Shown here: piece by piece, positions 50,010 through 59,345 of the stretch | Layout of the letters: the number at the start of each line of letters is the position of its first letter | Position numbering within the stretch: the first letter of the stretch is position 1 | Assembly: GCA_035353815.1 (NCBI GenBank) | Contig: DAOQAG010000001.1 | Location: 1 to 64,000, forward strand | Direction: 5' to 3' | DNA from: JAKPUX01 sp035353815 | Lineage (GTDB): Bacteria; Zhuqueibacterota; Zhuqueibacteria; Residuimicrobiales; Residuimicrobiaceae | DNA length: 64,000 nt | Notes under the pieces: generated by a model | Seen by the model: only the letters and a program-made list of their open reading frames with translations | The model's database searches: none | Told to the model about the DNA's origin: nothing | Program-made: the position numbers and the translations under genes

Positions 50010-52163
50010 TCAGCGGATGATCACAAATTTGCGAAAGGCGCTTTCACCTTTTTTATAAAGGATCTGGTTGGTGCTGCTGTCGACATAGTCCTGGGTAACC
50101 TCGAAATGGACGATGTAGACGCCGGAGACCACCACCTGCCGCGCCGAGGTGATCGAATTCCAGCGTTCGTCGCCGCTGCCGTTCTCATGATGGATGGTAT
50201 CGATCAGATCGCCCCGTTCGGTATAGATCCGGATGGTGCAGTGACCGGGGATATTGAGGAACATGATCTTGTCGTCTTCGCCCACATATTGCAGTTTCCG
50301 CGAGCGGATATCATAAGGGTTGGGGACAACACGAATATCCTCCAGCCTGCCGCCAGCCTGACGTGAGAGGTAGGCGGGCTGACTGGCGAATCCATAGAAT
50401 TTACTGCTGTGCAGCGGACCGGTCGGATTGTACACCCCTTCGCTATTGTTGGAGCCGTCGTTGACCGCAACGACATAGTAGTAATAGGCCTGGCCGCGGG
50501 TGGCTTGCTTGTCGTTGTAGATATAGGATCCGGGACCGCCCGAGAATATTTCGTTATAGAGGGTGTCCGGCCGTCCGATGGCGCGATAGACCTTGTAACC
50601 ACCAAAACCGCCGCTGCTTTCCGAACCGCTCGGACCCCAGGAAATGCTGATCATGTCGCCGCCCGACTTGACCTCAACAAAGGAGGGCGGAAGCGGCGGC
50701 TGAGGGATATTGAATCCGGAATCAAAATTGCGTTTGGCCCGGCTGAAGGTGAGCAGGATCGAATCCTTGCCGGTCGCGACCCAGGTGTCCTTGTACTCGT
50801 CCTTGCTGGTCGTCGTGGCGCCGCCGGGCAAGGAGAAGGGCCCGGTATCACTCGCATTGTTGTAGGCCTGTTTCCAGCGGCGTCCGATCAGCTCGCATTG
50901 CTCCCGCGACAGGCCGGCGACGCCTTCCGCCTCGACGATGGTGATGCTCTCGCCGTGCGCCAGATCCCAGGGCCCGTAGCAGACCCACATATGGGTGCCA
51001 CCGGCATCCCCATGCGCTGTGAAGGCATCGGGGCTGGAGGCGAGATATTTTTCGTCAAAGCGTTCATTGCCGCCGAGGCCGCCCAGGGCCGTACCGGCAG
51101 TCATGTCATATAACTTGGCCATCAACGGCAGATCATTGTCGGTCATCAAGCCGGTGGAAAAAAAGCTCTGGGCATCGGCGCCGTGCCACCCGTTCAGCAG
51201 GGGCTGCGCGGGATCGTCCGCCTTGTCGGTTCCGCTTTTGTCGACATGCAGGATGACATTGCCCGCGTGCTGGGGCGCGGCCAGGCGTCCGTCGCCGTTG
51301 ACATCCGGCGCGCCGATGCAATCCCAGGCGATCTCCTTCTTCTGCCCGGCCCAGGCAAAATTGCAGCGCAGCCAGTCGACCGGACCGTCGGCTTCGGTCA
51401 GCTGATCCCCGGCATGGGCGGCATACTTCTCTCCCCGCCGCGTCACCCAGCTCTGCTGCCCCCACTGCTGCGTGCCACTGGTCATCATCGCTCCCTCACG
51501 GCACACGCTGTAGCGTACTCCGGTGCTGATGCGCACCGCTTTGAGCGGGGCTGTCAGTTCGATCTCGTCATCATAGTCGGTATTGCCGGTATTGGTAAAG
51601 GTGAAGACCTTGATGAAATAGTTATCATGGTACTGCTGGGTGAAGTAATAGATCTCCCGCTGCATCGATAATCCCATGGAGGTGTTGATGCGATTGATGA
51701 TGACGCGATCCGCTACCAGATCGGGATTGACTTCATCCACATCTCCCGAGTAGATCGCCGTGATGTCGCTGCCATCGACATAGATGGAAGGGGGAGCAAA
51801 TTTGGCGATCTGCTTGATCTCTATCGGAAAAATCGCCAGCCCGACATTTTCGTCGGTGGCCATGGGGAAGGCATACTTTTCATAATACTTGTCGTTCTTG
51901 TTTTTAAACTCCCGGCACCCCATCCAGATGCAGTTGATGACCGCATTGTCCTGATAGGAATAGTCAGCCGGCCACATCAACCCTTCATAATAGGTATTGT
52001 TGAAGGCGCGCTCACGTCCATACGACTGGAAAAAGCTCTGCAGCGGACCGACGCGGACATAGCGCCGCTCGGTGCCCAGCAATTGCCCCGTGGCATTCTC
52101 GACCATCATCAGCCACGCCAGCGCCCCGACCAACACCGCCAGATATCCGGAATTCTTCTTCAT
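50010..52163 (-). CDS. TonB-receptor partner protein B (new family, Fn3 domain, T9SS-like tail)
   Basis: A 717-residue exported protein, paralogous to partner A over its whole length. Signal peptide about 1-27 (LAVLVGALAWLMMVENATGQ), no lipobox. Shared blocks are YYEGLMWPADYSYQDNAVI, VDEVNPDLVADRVIINRINT, QQYHDNYFIKVFTFTNTGNT, GNVILHVDKSGTDKADDPAQ, GESITIVEAEGVAGLSREQC and SKDEYKDTWVATGKDSILLT. Fn3-like domain about 505-600 (GGYKVYRAIGRPDTLYNEIF), then a T9SS-like tail from IRVVPNPYDIRSRKLQYVGE to RKFVIIR. It starts 30 bases after receptor B ends. Expected to sit on the cell surface with the receptor. Function unknown. Confidence 0.75.
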   Translation of the reverse strand: MKKNSGYLAVLVGALAWLMMVENATGQLLGTERRYVRVGPLQSFFQSYGRERAFNNTYYEGLMWPADYSYQDNAVINCIWMGCREFKNKNDKYYEKYAFPMATDENVGLAIFPIEIKQIAKFAPPSIYVDGSDITAIYSGDVDEVNPDLVADRVIINRINTSMGLSMQREIYYFTQQYHDNYFIKVFTFTNTGNTDYDDEIELTAPLKAVRISTGVRYSVCREGAMMTSGTQQWGQQSWVTRRGEKYAAHAGDQLTEADGPVDWLRCNFAWAGQKKEIAWDCIGAPDVNGDGRLAAPQHAGNVILHVDKSGTDKADDPAQPLLNGWHGADAQSFFSTGLMTDNDLPLMAKLYDMTAGTALGGLGGNERFDEKYLASSPDAFTAHGDAGGTHMWVCYGPWDLAHGESITIVEAEGVAGLSREQCELIGRRWKQAYNNASDTGPFSLPGGATTTSKDEYKDTWVATGKDSILLTFSRAKRNFDSGFNIPQPPLPPSFVEVKSGGDMISISWGPSGSESSGGFGGYKVYRAIGRPDTLYNEIFSGGPGSYIYNDKQATRGQAYYYYVVAVNDGSNNSEGVYNPTGPLHSSKFYGFASQPAYLSRQAGGRLEDIRVVPNPYDIRSRKLQYVGEDDKIMFLNIPGHCTIRIYTERGDLIDTIHHENGSGDERWNSITSARQVVVSGVYIVHFEVTQDYVDSSTNQILYKKGESAFRKFVIIR

Positions 52164-52193
52164 GGTGCTATTGCTCCTCTGCCGTCTGCCGGG

Positions 52194-55100
52194 TTAAAAA
52201 TTGAACTTTAGACCAATAGTGATATCGCGCGGATTTAGAAACGTCAGGGCTTCGATGTTGGGGTTATCGATATACGATTTGTCTTCCTTGCGTTTGGCAT
52301 TGCGGGCGGAGATAGTCGGATCGTTGTTGGGATTGGCTTCAAGAGGATCATAGGCGATGTCATCCGGCCGGTAGGTGCCGATGCGGTCATCCCCGCGGTT
52401 GTCGCCCTTCTCCCAGGAGAAACACAGGGACTGCATGTAGAACTCATAATCGTAGCTGTCCGAAAAACCGGCATAATTCAGGAATTTGAAATCGAAAACG
52501 TTGCTGGCATCTACATAAAACTGGACTTGCAGACCCCGGGCCGTGATCTGCTTGGAGAGGCGCATATCCAGATAATAGGTATCCTTCCAGCGCACATTAT
52601 CCTGAATGCCGGCCAGATCGTTGGGATTGTAGGTATCATAGGCACCGGCACTCCAGCCGCCGAGGATGTTGAGATTGATATCGGCCAGCACCGGCAAGCC
52701 CAGGTCATGCGGAGTATGCAGATCGAGGTTGATCCGGGCGTAGGGCTGCGGCCGCGGCTTGGATTGGTAGGTGTTCAAGGCCACATAGTCCCGCTGCCGC
52801 GCCGGGTCCTGATAATAGCTCAACAGCCCGAAATAGCCGCTGGTCCGGACATCGTAGGTATAGTTGATGAATCCCGAGATCCAGCGCCCCACCGTTTTGT
52901 TCAAGGTCAATTCCAGTCCGCGGATATCGGCATAGTTGTTGTTCACCGCCTTGCTGTAATTCACTGTGCTGTTGACGTTGATATAGTTGATCCAGCCGGG
53001 TTGGTTGGTGATGTCCTTGTAATAGGCGGCGATGTTCAGCAGGAAAAGGTCAAGGAGGTTTTGACTGTACCCCAGCTCATACTGGATGGTTTTCTCCGGC
53101 TGCAAATTGGGATTGCCCAGATAGGTCACCGAGCCGTTCTGCTCGCGCTGCAGCATGAAACGATTGGCAGAAGAGGGCTCCTGCGTAAAGTGGCCGTAAT
53201 TGAAATAGAGCTTGGAGTTCGCGGTGATGGGATGGGATACGCCGAGGCGCGGACTCCAGAGCAGCGAGGATTTGGCGTCAGACTTGCGGACCGTTTGCAG
53301 CAGCTGTTTGCCCAGACCCTTGCCAAGATTCTCGTCATAATCGCCCAGCACCATATAGGTGCCATTGGGATCGCTGTAATCCATGCGCACGCCGAGATTG
53401 GCGATGAAACCCTGGAATTCGAGTTTGTCCTGCAGATAGGCCCCGATACGGAAGGGAAAAACATGGTAGAACATATTACGGCTCCAGCCGTCCGGCAGGG
53501 CGGGACTGTCGGTGAAGGAGCGGATGTCATAGTCGTTGTACACGATCTGCACGCCGGTCTTGATCTGGTTGCGATGGTTGACCTGGCTGGTCAAGTCCAA
53601 TTTGAGATTGGTGGTCGCATTAATGCTCTTGTCCCGCCCCAGATTCATCCACGCGCCCATGCGGTCGCCATTGATGCTCGGAGCGCTGTAGCCCATATAG
53701 CCGTAGGGCAGTTCGTCGACATAGTAGCCGGGGACCGGCTGGTAGATCCGGGCGGTGTCTCGATCCGAGGTCTTGTAGGTGTTGTTGCGGCTATAGTTAT
53801 ACTGCAACGACACATCATAAAACGTCCGGGTGCTGACCATATGCGTCAGTTGCATGCTGTAGACCTGGCGGTAGATCGAACTCGGACTGTAGTACCCCGG
53901 CATGTAGAGAATGGCCCGTCCCTCTGTGGCGGTGGGGAGATCAGCGATCTCGCTCTGATCGCGCAGGACCCGGCCGTTGGGCAGGGTCGTCCAGTTATAC
54001 GGCGAAACCGAATGCACCTCGCCGTATAAGCCGGAGAGGACCAGTTTCATTTTCGGGGTGAGGTCGCTGGTGAGTTTGAGCCGGGTATAGTTCTCGCCAT
54101 AGTTATCGCGCGACAGCGGGAAAATGAACATATCCTGCTCGCGGACATGGGTGGCGAGGAAGCGGAGATGACCAAGACGCGATCCGATCACCGGCACGGG
54201 ACCGCCAAAGGTGCCGTCGATGATATAGTCCGGCTTCTCGATATCCCCCTGCCGGCGGTGCTGCCACTCATAGAGACGCCGTGCACCCTCCGGGGTCAGA
54301 TCGTTGCCGGGATCATTGTCTTGCAGGGTTTTTTCCGAATAGGAGTTCCATCCGTCAAAGCTGGGGTACTGGCGGCGGGTAAAATCGTCCCAGGCGCCAT
54401 TATTCGTGCCCGTATAGCAGACCGCCGGATCCATATAGACCCGGTTGAAGAAGGAGTAGGGATCATAGATCGAAGGGCCGAAGTGTTTGGCGGCCGGCGG
54501 GCTGTAGCGCAGGATCAGCGCACCGTTGAATCGGCCCGGTTCGCTCTCCTTGGTGATGACATTGACGAGACCGGCGCGCAGATTGCCATATTCGGCATTG
54601 AATCCGCCGGTTTGCACATTGATCTCTTTGACAGCGCTGAAGCCGACGGCGGTATAGGGGATATTGGAGCGTTCGTCGTTCAGGGAGATGCCGTCCATCA
54701 TAAAGGCGGTCTGGCCGGCACTGCTGCCGCGCACCAGGATGCCCTCGCGGCCGGACTGGATCCCCGCCTGCAAGCTGAGCACCTGCCGCACGGTTTCGAC
54801 AGGCATGCTCTCGATCTTGGCCGCCTCGATGCTCATCTGGCTGTTGGAGATATCGCGCACCACCAGCGGGCGATCGGCGACAACCACCACTTCCTCCCCC
54901 TGCAGGGTTTCCGCCTTGAGCCGGGCATCGCTCTGGGTGGTCAGATCGATCTCTACGCGCACAGCGCGCATCGTGACCGTGGCATAGCCCATCAGACTGA
55001 ATTTGAGGTCATAGGTTCCGGGCGGGATGTTGAGAATGAGAAAACGCCCCTCCAGATTGGTCACCCCGCCGTACCCGCTTCCGGGAATGGTGACGTTGAC

Positions 55101-55220
55101 CCCCGGCAAGTTTTCCCCACTCTCGGCATCGGTGACCATCCCCGTGATTTTGCCTGTTGTGCCAGCGAACAGCATCCCCGCCGCAAGAAACAGCAGAATA
55201 CAGAGCAATGCGCGATGCAT
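52194..55220 (-). CDS. TonB-dependent outer membrane receptor B (SusC-like)
   Basis: A 1008-residue receptor, close paralog of receptor A. Signal peptide about 1-20 (ALLCILLFLAAGMLFA), carboxypeptidase-regulatory-like domain (GMVTDAESGENLPGVNVTIP), TonB-box-like GEEVVVVADRPLV, plug (REGILVRGSSAGQTAFMMDG, FNAEYGNLRAGLVNVITKES) and a barrel ending DITIGLKFNF. ATG 55220 has GAGG upstream and begins the signal peptide; a frame extension to 55436 has no export signal and is rejected. First gene of the B-B-A-A series; the 270 bases upstream contain the terminator of the CBM-propeller gene and probably the promoter. Confidence 0.92.
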   Translation of the reverse strand: MHRALLCILLFLAAGMLFAGTTGKITGMVTDAESGENLPGVNVTIPGSGYGGVTNLEGRFLILNIPPGTYDLKFSLMGYATVTMRAVRVEIDLTTQSDARLKAETLQGEEVVVVADRPLVVRDISNSQMSIEAAKIESMPVETVRQVLSLQAGIQSGREGILVRGSSAGQTAFMMDGISLNDERSNIPYTAVGFSAVKEINVQTGGFNAEYGNLRAGLVNVITKESEPGRFNGALILRYSPPAAKHFGPSIYDPYSFFNRVYMDPAVCYTGTNNGAWDDFTRRQYPSFDGWNSYSEKTLQDNDPGNDLTPEGARRLYEWQHRRQGDIEKPDYIIDGTFGGPVPVIGSRLGHLRFLATHVREQDMFIFPLSRDNYGENYTRLKLTSDLTPKMKLVLSGLYGEVHSVSPYNWTTLPNGRVLRDQSEIADLPTATEGRAILYMPGYYSPSSIYRQVYSMQLTHMVSTRTFYDVSLQYNYSRNNTYKTSDRDTARIYQPVPGYYVDELPYGYMGYSAPSINGDRMGAWMNLGRDKSINATTNLKLDLTSQVNHRNQIKTGVQIVYNDYDIRSFTDSPALPDGWSRNMFYHVFPFRIGAYLQDKLEFQGFIANLGVRMDYSDPNGTYMVLGDYDENLGKGLGKQLLQTVRKSDAKSSLLWSPRLGVSHPITANSKLYFNYGHFTQEPSSANRFMLQREQNGSVTYLGNPNLQPEKTIQYELGYSQNLLDLFLLNIAAYYKDITNQPGWINYINVNSTVNYSKAVNNNYADIRGLELTLNKTVGRWISGFINYTYDVRTSGYFGLLSYYQDPARQRDYVALNTYQSKPRPQPYARINLDLHTPHDLGLPVLADINLNILGGWSAGAYDTYNPNDLAGIQDNVRWKDTYYLDMRLSKQITARGLQVQFYVDASNVFDFKFLNYAGFSDSYDYEFYMQSLCFSWEKGDNRGDDRIGTYRPDDIAYDPLEANPNNDPTISARNAKRKEDKSYIDNPNIEALTFLNPRDITIGLKFNF

Positions 55221-55444
55221 AGAATCCTCACCTAAAAAGAGGGCATGAACGGGCAATGACGCCACGACCATAGGGAGTGCAATCCGTGCTGCACCACCCC
55301 CTGGTCCATGATTACAGGCGGCGCGAACAATGACCATCGGGGAACAGCCGCGAGGGTGCCCCCGGCAGGGAGGCGGCGTGCGCCGCCCTCTTGCCGGAGG
55401 TATCCTTGCCCCCGGTCCTGCCGGAGTCAATGACACCCGCAGAG

Positions 55445-55474
55445 AAAAGCCTGTGCGCCTTGCGGCGCACAGGC
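55445..55474 (-). terminator. Leftward terminator after the propeller-CBM gene
   Basis: Minus-strand 11-bp arms GCCTGTGCGCC / GGCGCACAGGC with loop GCAA, followed by TTTTC. It ends the 55492-57909 unit and leaves 55221-55444 as leader and promoter region of receptor B, in which I see no clear -35/-10 pair. Confidence 0.88.
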
Positions 55475-55491
55475 TCTCTCCGGAAAAACGG

Positions 55492-57909
55492 CTACTTCAT
55501 CAGAGTCATCTTCATGGTTTTGGCAAAGCCGTTGCCCTCGAGGCGGTAGAAATAGATGCCGCTCGGAGCCACACTTCCATCCAGATTGGTGCCGTTCCAG
55601 GATACCCGGTAGCTGCCGGCATTCTGTTCGGCGTCAACCAGATTGGCCACAACCTGACCCATCGCATTGAAGACCGTGAGGCGGATATGGCTCTTCATCG
55701 GCAGGTCGTAGGAGATGGAGGTCGTCGGGTTGAAGGGGTTCGGATAGTTGGCGTTCAGCGTGAATTCCGCGGGCAGGCCGCTGGTCGGGATTCTCTCGAC
55801 CTTGACCCACTGCGAGCCGAACTTGTCGGTCGGGACGACGAAGACCGGGTTGGCATCGCTGATGGTGACGACACGGTTCATCGCAAAACCGGCTTCGTTG
55901 TCCATCGGAGTGGTGCCGGCATTCAGGGTGTCGGTGTAACCGGTGGAGTAGATGCCGTATTTGTAGTAGTGGCTCGCGGTCGATCCCGCCGCGAACAGAA
56001 CCTGGGTTGTCCAGATGCCGTCGCCGGCGGTGGCATCGCCGTTGGTGCCATCATCGTACATCGAGATCAGGGTGCCGCCGACATCGGCAACACTCCAGCC
56101 CGCCCAGCCGCCGGTGCCGATCGGGGCAAAATCGCCGTTGATAACGACTTTTTCGACGGTCGGGAACGCCTTCTTGTTGTAGTAATCCTTGGCGCCGTTG
56201 GTGTTAACCGAGAAGGTCACGGTGACATCCTGGGAGAGCTTCTTCCCAGCCGGGGTCACGTTCGGCTTGAAAGCATCCAGGACCATATCCTCGCCGGTGA
56301 AGACGAAGGTATGGTTGTCTCCACCTTCCCAACCACCATCCGCAAAGTTGCCTTCCGGACGTCCGCGCCATTTCCAGCCCTGGGTCGTGCCGACGATGTC
56401 GGTGATGGCATGGGTGGCGGTATAGAGCGTCGGGACCACCAGGTCAGGCTGGGCGATCCACTCATCATTGTAGGCCCAACCATTGAAACCGCCGAGGACC
56501 AGGATCTGATCGGTGCCGGGGTTGAAGCCCTTGGCCAGCATGTCGGTCACATCCGCCTGGAAGGTGACGTTCGCGGTCTTGGTCTCGGTGTATTTGTCGA
56601 TGTTGTTGTAGAAGGCCATATCCAGGACCTTGTCGACGCCCGGGACGGTCAGCTTGCGGTTGTCAATGCTCTCCCAACGATCGCCGGGCATCAGCACGTA
56701 CTTGAACTCGAGCTGGGTGCCGACTTGATCACCCGGGAAGGTCTTGGTCAGGGCATAGACGCCCGCTTCCGCAGTGGGCAGGCACTCATCCGCATCACCC
56801 GCCCAGCCGTTGAAGCTGCCGCGGATGACGACCTTGTCGGTGGCCGGATTGAAATTGCCATACTGCTGCTGAATGCCCATGTTGATGCGGAAGGTGACGT
56901 TGACAGGCCCGCCCGCGGTTTTGACGAACATCTGCGCCGGAACATAATAATCCGCGCCGAAGCAGGAGACGTAGGCGGTATCGCCGGTGACGGTGAAGGT
57001 GACACCGCGCGGTTTTTCGCCAGCCGGCTGGGCCGGATCATTGGTCTGCCACTGGATGCTGTCGGTCGGAGTCAGGGTGACCGGGTCGATCTCATACCAG
57101 GTCATCGATTTGTAGGGGCTGGCAGAGGGAGCTTCATCGTTGTTGCCGCCGTCGATCCAGAGCTTGCCGGTGGCATAGTTCCAGTTCATCGAAGCCGTAG
57201 CCGCGCCGCGGCAGAGGGTATCGGGAACCGCGAAGGGGCTGAACTTGTCGGGACGGGTGTAGCGCAGCATGAACTTTTTGTCATAGCGGGGTACGTAGAC
57301 GCTGAGACCGTCATCCGAGACCGCCAGGGTACGGCCATAGCCATCCTGGGAATCGGTGACATTGCCGAGATAGGAACCGTCGGCGCCGTAGGTCTCGACC
57401 GGGTTGCCCGGCAGGACGTAGCCCAGATAGATATCGCCGTCGACATCCGCCACCGGCGCGCAATACGAGGTCAGTTTTTGCGGGACAATACGCTGCAACA
57501 ACTCGCCGGTTTTGTAGTCAAAGCGGTAGATATAGGGATAGGCCGTCCAGAGGACATTACCATCATGGTCCATGCCCAGTCCGCGATGGGAATTGTAGAG
57601 GGTGTCGGTCTGGCCGAAGCCGGTGACCAGGTTCGCGCCGCTCCAGGGCGTGGGGGTGCCATCCGGATAGAAGCAGAAGATCTGCCGGGTAGCACCGGTC
57701 GTGCCATTGGCCTTGGTGATCGTGCTGGTGGCGCCATACATCTGCAGCCAGACCTTGCCTTCACGGTCAACGATAATGCCGTGCGAACCCATGCCACCGA
57801 CCGGTTTGAAGTCATCGGCCGGGAAATTCCGGACGAACACCCAGCCAGCCGAGGCCGCCATAGCGGAGAGCAGAACCAGCGCAATGGCCAATACTAACAT
57901 TCTTTTCAT
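55492..57909 (-). CDS. Surface beta-propeller protein with starch-binding-like domains and T9SS tail
   Basis: An 805-residue secreted protein. Signal peptide about 1-21. Residues about 25-325 form a beta-propeller (SHGIIVDREGKVWLQMYG, NSHRGLGMDHDGNVLWTAYP). Then come three domains resembling CBM20/SusE-SusF starch-binding folds: about 335-430 (VNVTFRINMG, VIRGSFNGWAGDADECLP), 446-555 (ANVTFQADVTDML, LVLGGFNGWAYNDEW) and about 565-690 (VTVTFSVNTNG, KVVINGDFAPIGTGGW). The tail from NYPNPFNPTTSISYDL to TMKMTLMK is T9SS type A. Likely displayed on the surface to bind a glycan. Ligand residues cannot be assigned from sequence alone. GGAGG precedes ATG 57909, and a terminator follows. Confidence 0.82.
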   Translation of the reverse strand: MKRMLVLAIALVLLSAMAASAGWVFVRNFPADDFKPVGGMGSHGIIVDREGKVWLQMYGATSTITKANGTTGATRQIFCFYPDGTPTPWSGANLVTGFGQTDTLYNSHRGLGMDHDGNVLWTAYPYIYRFDYKTGELLQRIVPQKLTSYCAPVADVDGDIYLGYVLPGNPVETYGADGSYLGNVTDSQDGYGRTLAVSDDGLSVYVPRYDKKFMLRYTRPDKFSPFAVPDTLCRGAATASMNWNYATGKLWIDGGNNDEAPSASPYKSMTWYEIDPVTLTPTDSIQWQTNDPAQPAGEKPRGVTFTVTGDTAYVSCFGADYYVPAQMFVKTAGGPVNVTFRINMGIQQQYGNFNPATDKVVIRGSFNGWAGDADECLPTAEAGVYALTKTFPGDQVGTQLEFKYVLMPGDRWESIDNRKLTVPGVDKVLDMAFYNNIDKYTETKTANVTFQADVTDMLAKGFNPGTDQILVLGGFNGWAYNDEWIAQPDLVVPTLYTATHAITDIVGTTQGWKWRGRPEGNFADGGWEGGDNHTFVFTGEDMVLDAFKPNVTPAGKKLSQDVTVTFSVNTNGAKDYYNKKAFPTVEKVVINGDFAPIGTGGWAGWSVADVGGTLISMYDDGTNGDATAGDGIWTTQVLFAAGSTASHYYKYGIYSTGYTDTLNAGTTPMDNEAGFAMNRVVTISDANPVFVVPTDKFGSQWVKVERIPTSGLPAEFTLNANYPNPFNPTTSISYDLPMKSHIRLTVFNAMGQVVANLVDAEQNAGSYRVSWNGTNLDGSVAPSGIYFYRLEGNGFAKTMKMTLMK

Positions 57910-58076
57910 GCTAACCTCCTTGTTAATAGCCTTTGGGAATTTAGGTAATGCCGTCCAGCGTCTCTGATGTCTATCAGCCTCCTTTCAGGATTCTTTCAAC
58001 AACTCCGGAAGGCAGCCTATGCCTCCCATCTATTATGGAAAACCAGATGCATATCAGAGCGTTACCTCCCCCGCTC

Positions 58077-59300
58077 TCACTGCAAGCCGTAATAGGGGGC
58101 ACTCTCTTTTTGCGTATTGATGCGAATGATGGTCTGCGCATACTTGATCGTTTCGCCTTCAAGCACCTGTTCGCGCGTCATGTAGAGATTCGAGCCCGGA
58201 CCCCAGGCGAAGAGCAGCGTCTTGGGGAAAAACTGCCCGGGATAGAGGGGCTCGTACGAGCCGGTCGGGCTGACCAAAAAGATGGCTTCGGGGGCATCGG
58301 TCCCGACATACATATAGCCATCCGCGGAAAAGGTGATACAGTAGACGCCGTAGCCGCCGCCCACCTTGGCCGAGAAATCAAAGTACTCTTCCACCGCACC
58401 CAGGTCCTGTCCATTGAAGGGGAAGCGCCAGACCTTGTCCGCGCCATCCTTCTTGCCGGCGACATAGAGATAGCCGTTGTAGACCCGCACCGATTTGAGG
58501 TTGGCGGTGAAGGGGAACTTGGTGATGCTCTTGTCCGGTTTGATACGATAGATGTCGGTATTGTTGCCCACACCCCAAAGGTTGTGGTTAACATCAAAAT
58601 CCAGGTCATAGATCGTGCCCAGGCCGGAGGAGACGAAAGTGGCCGGCTTGGTCGCGGCCGCGGCGATCGAGAAGATGCCCTTGAGATTACGCGCGCAATA
58701 GAGCACGTTGCCGGGGCCCATCTTCATGGCCGACCAGAAGGTCTCACCGCCTTTGGGGGCATAATCGACGTATTTCTCAGCGCCCGGGGTGACGATCTTG
58801 ACGCCGGCACCGGCATTGCTGACCACCAGCGAGGCATAGACATTGCCGGTCGCGTCCGTCGCAATACCGTAGGGAATCTCGGCGGGGGTGAAAGTCAGGA
58901 GATTCACCTGTGCCGCTTCGAGCTTGTAGGGCCACTTGTTGCTAAAGATCTCGGCATTTTTCACGGCGATGCGGATGGCGATCGAGTCGGAGACATAGAT
59001 CGGTGCACGCACCTTCAACTGCGTCGCCGAGGCCTCCACCACCGTTCCCTTTTCAGCGTTGAAATAGACAATATTGTCCTCTTTCACCGTCGAAAAGTTG
59101 GAGCCGGTGAAGGTAATCAGGGTCACCCCCGAAAGCGCCACACTGGCCGGCTCCACCGCCGAGATGACCGCCGGGCTGCTCGTCTTGGCGTTGGGATCGT
59201 ACAAGCTGGACGGATAGTCGTTACTGTCGCATCCCGCCAGCACAAAGATCAAGGCGGCCACCAGGAAGATCGCCTGTAAAATGATAAATCTCTTTCCCAT
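58077..59300 (-). CDS. Surface lipoprotein with IPT/TIG domain and beta-propeller
   Basis: A 407-residue lipoprotein: hydrophobic signal with lipobox VLAGCDSN (Cys near residue 23). Residues about 45-130 form an IPT/TIG Ig-like domain (VISAVEPASVALSGVTLITF, TGSNFSTVKEDNIVYFN), followed by an NHL/SMP-30-like beta-propeller (IPYGIATDATGNVYASLVVS, YDLDFDVNHNLWGVGNNTDI, YCITFSADGYMYVGTDAPEA). In Bacteroidota loci, IPT-containing lipoproteins next to SusC/SusD act as surface glycan-binding proteins; here the neighbours are receptor modules and a CBM protein. It lies 45 bases downstream of the PorV-like gene and about 170 bases upstream of the CBM gene, with no terminator seen on either side. Confidence 0.8.
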   Translation of the reverse strand: MGKRFIILQAIFLVAALIFVLAGCDSNDYPSSLYDPNAKTSSPAVISAVEPASVALSGVTLITFTGSNFSTVKEDNIVYFNAEKGTVVEASATQLKVRAPIYVSDSIAIRIAVKNAEIFSNKWPYKLEAAQVNLLTFTPAEIPYGIATDATGNVYASLVVSNAGAGVKIVTPGAEKYVDYAPKGGETFWSAMKMGPGNVLYCARNLKGIFSIAAAATKPATFVSSGLGTIYDLDFDVNHNLWGVGNNTDIYRIKPDKSITKFPFTANLKSVRVYNGYLYVAGKKDGADKVWRFPFNGQDLGAVEEYFDFSAKVGGGYGVYCITFSADGYMYVGTDAPEAIFLVSPTGSYEPLYPGQFFPKTLLFAWGPGSNLYMTREQVLEGETIKYAQTIIRINTQKESAPYYGLQ

Positions 59301-59345
59301 ATGAAACGTCCTCATCTAATGATCAACGGATCAACCTTCAGTGAA

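Noticed and set aside
55330..57897. 855-codon plus-strand open frame
   Set aside because: It is fully antisense to the propeller-CBM gene, which has a signal peptide, recognisable domains, ribosome binding site and terminator. Long antisense frames are common in this GC-rich sequence (also opposite nuoM, mutS2 and the TonB receptors).
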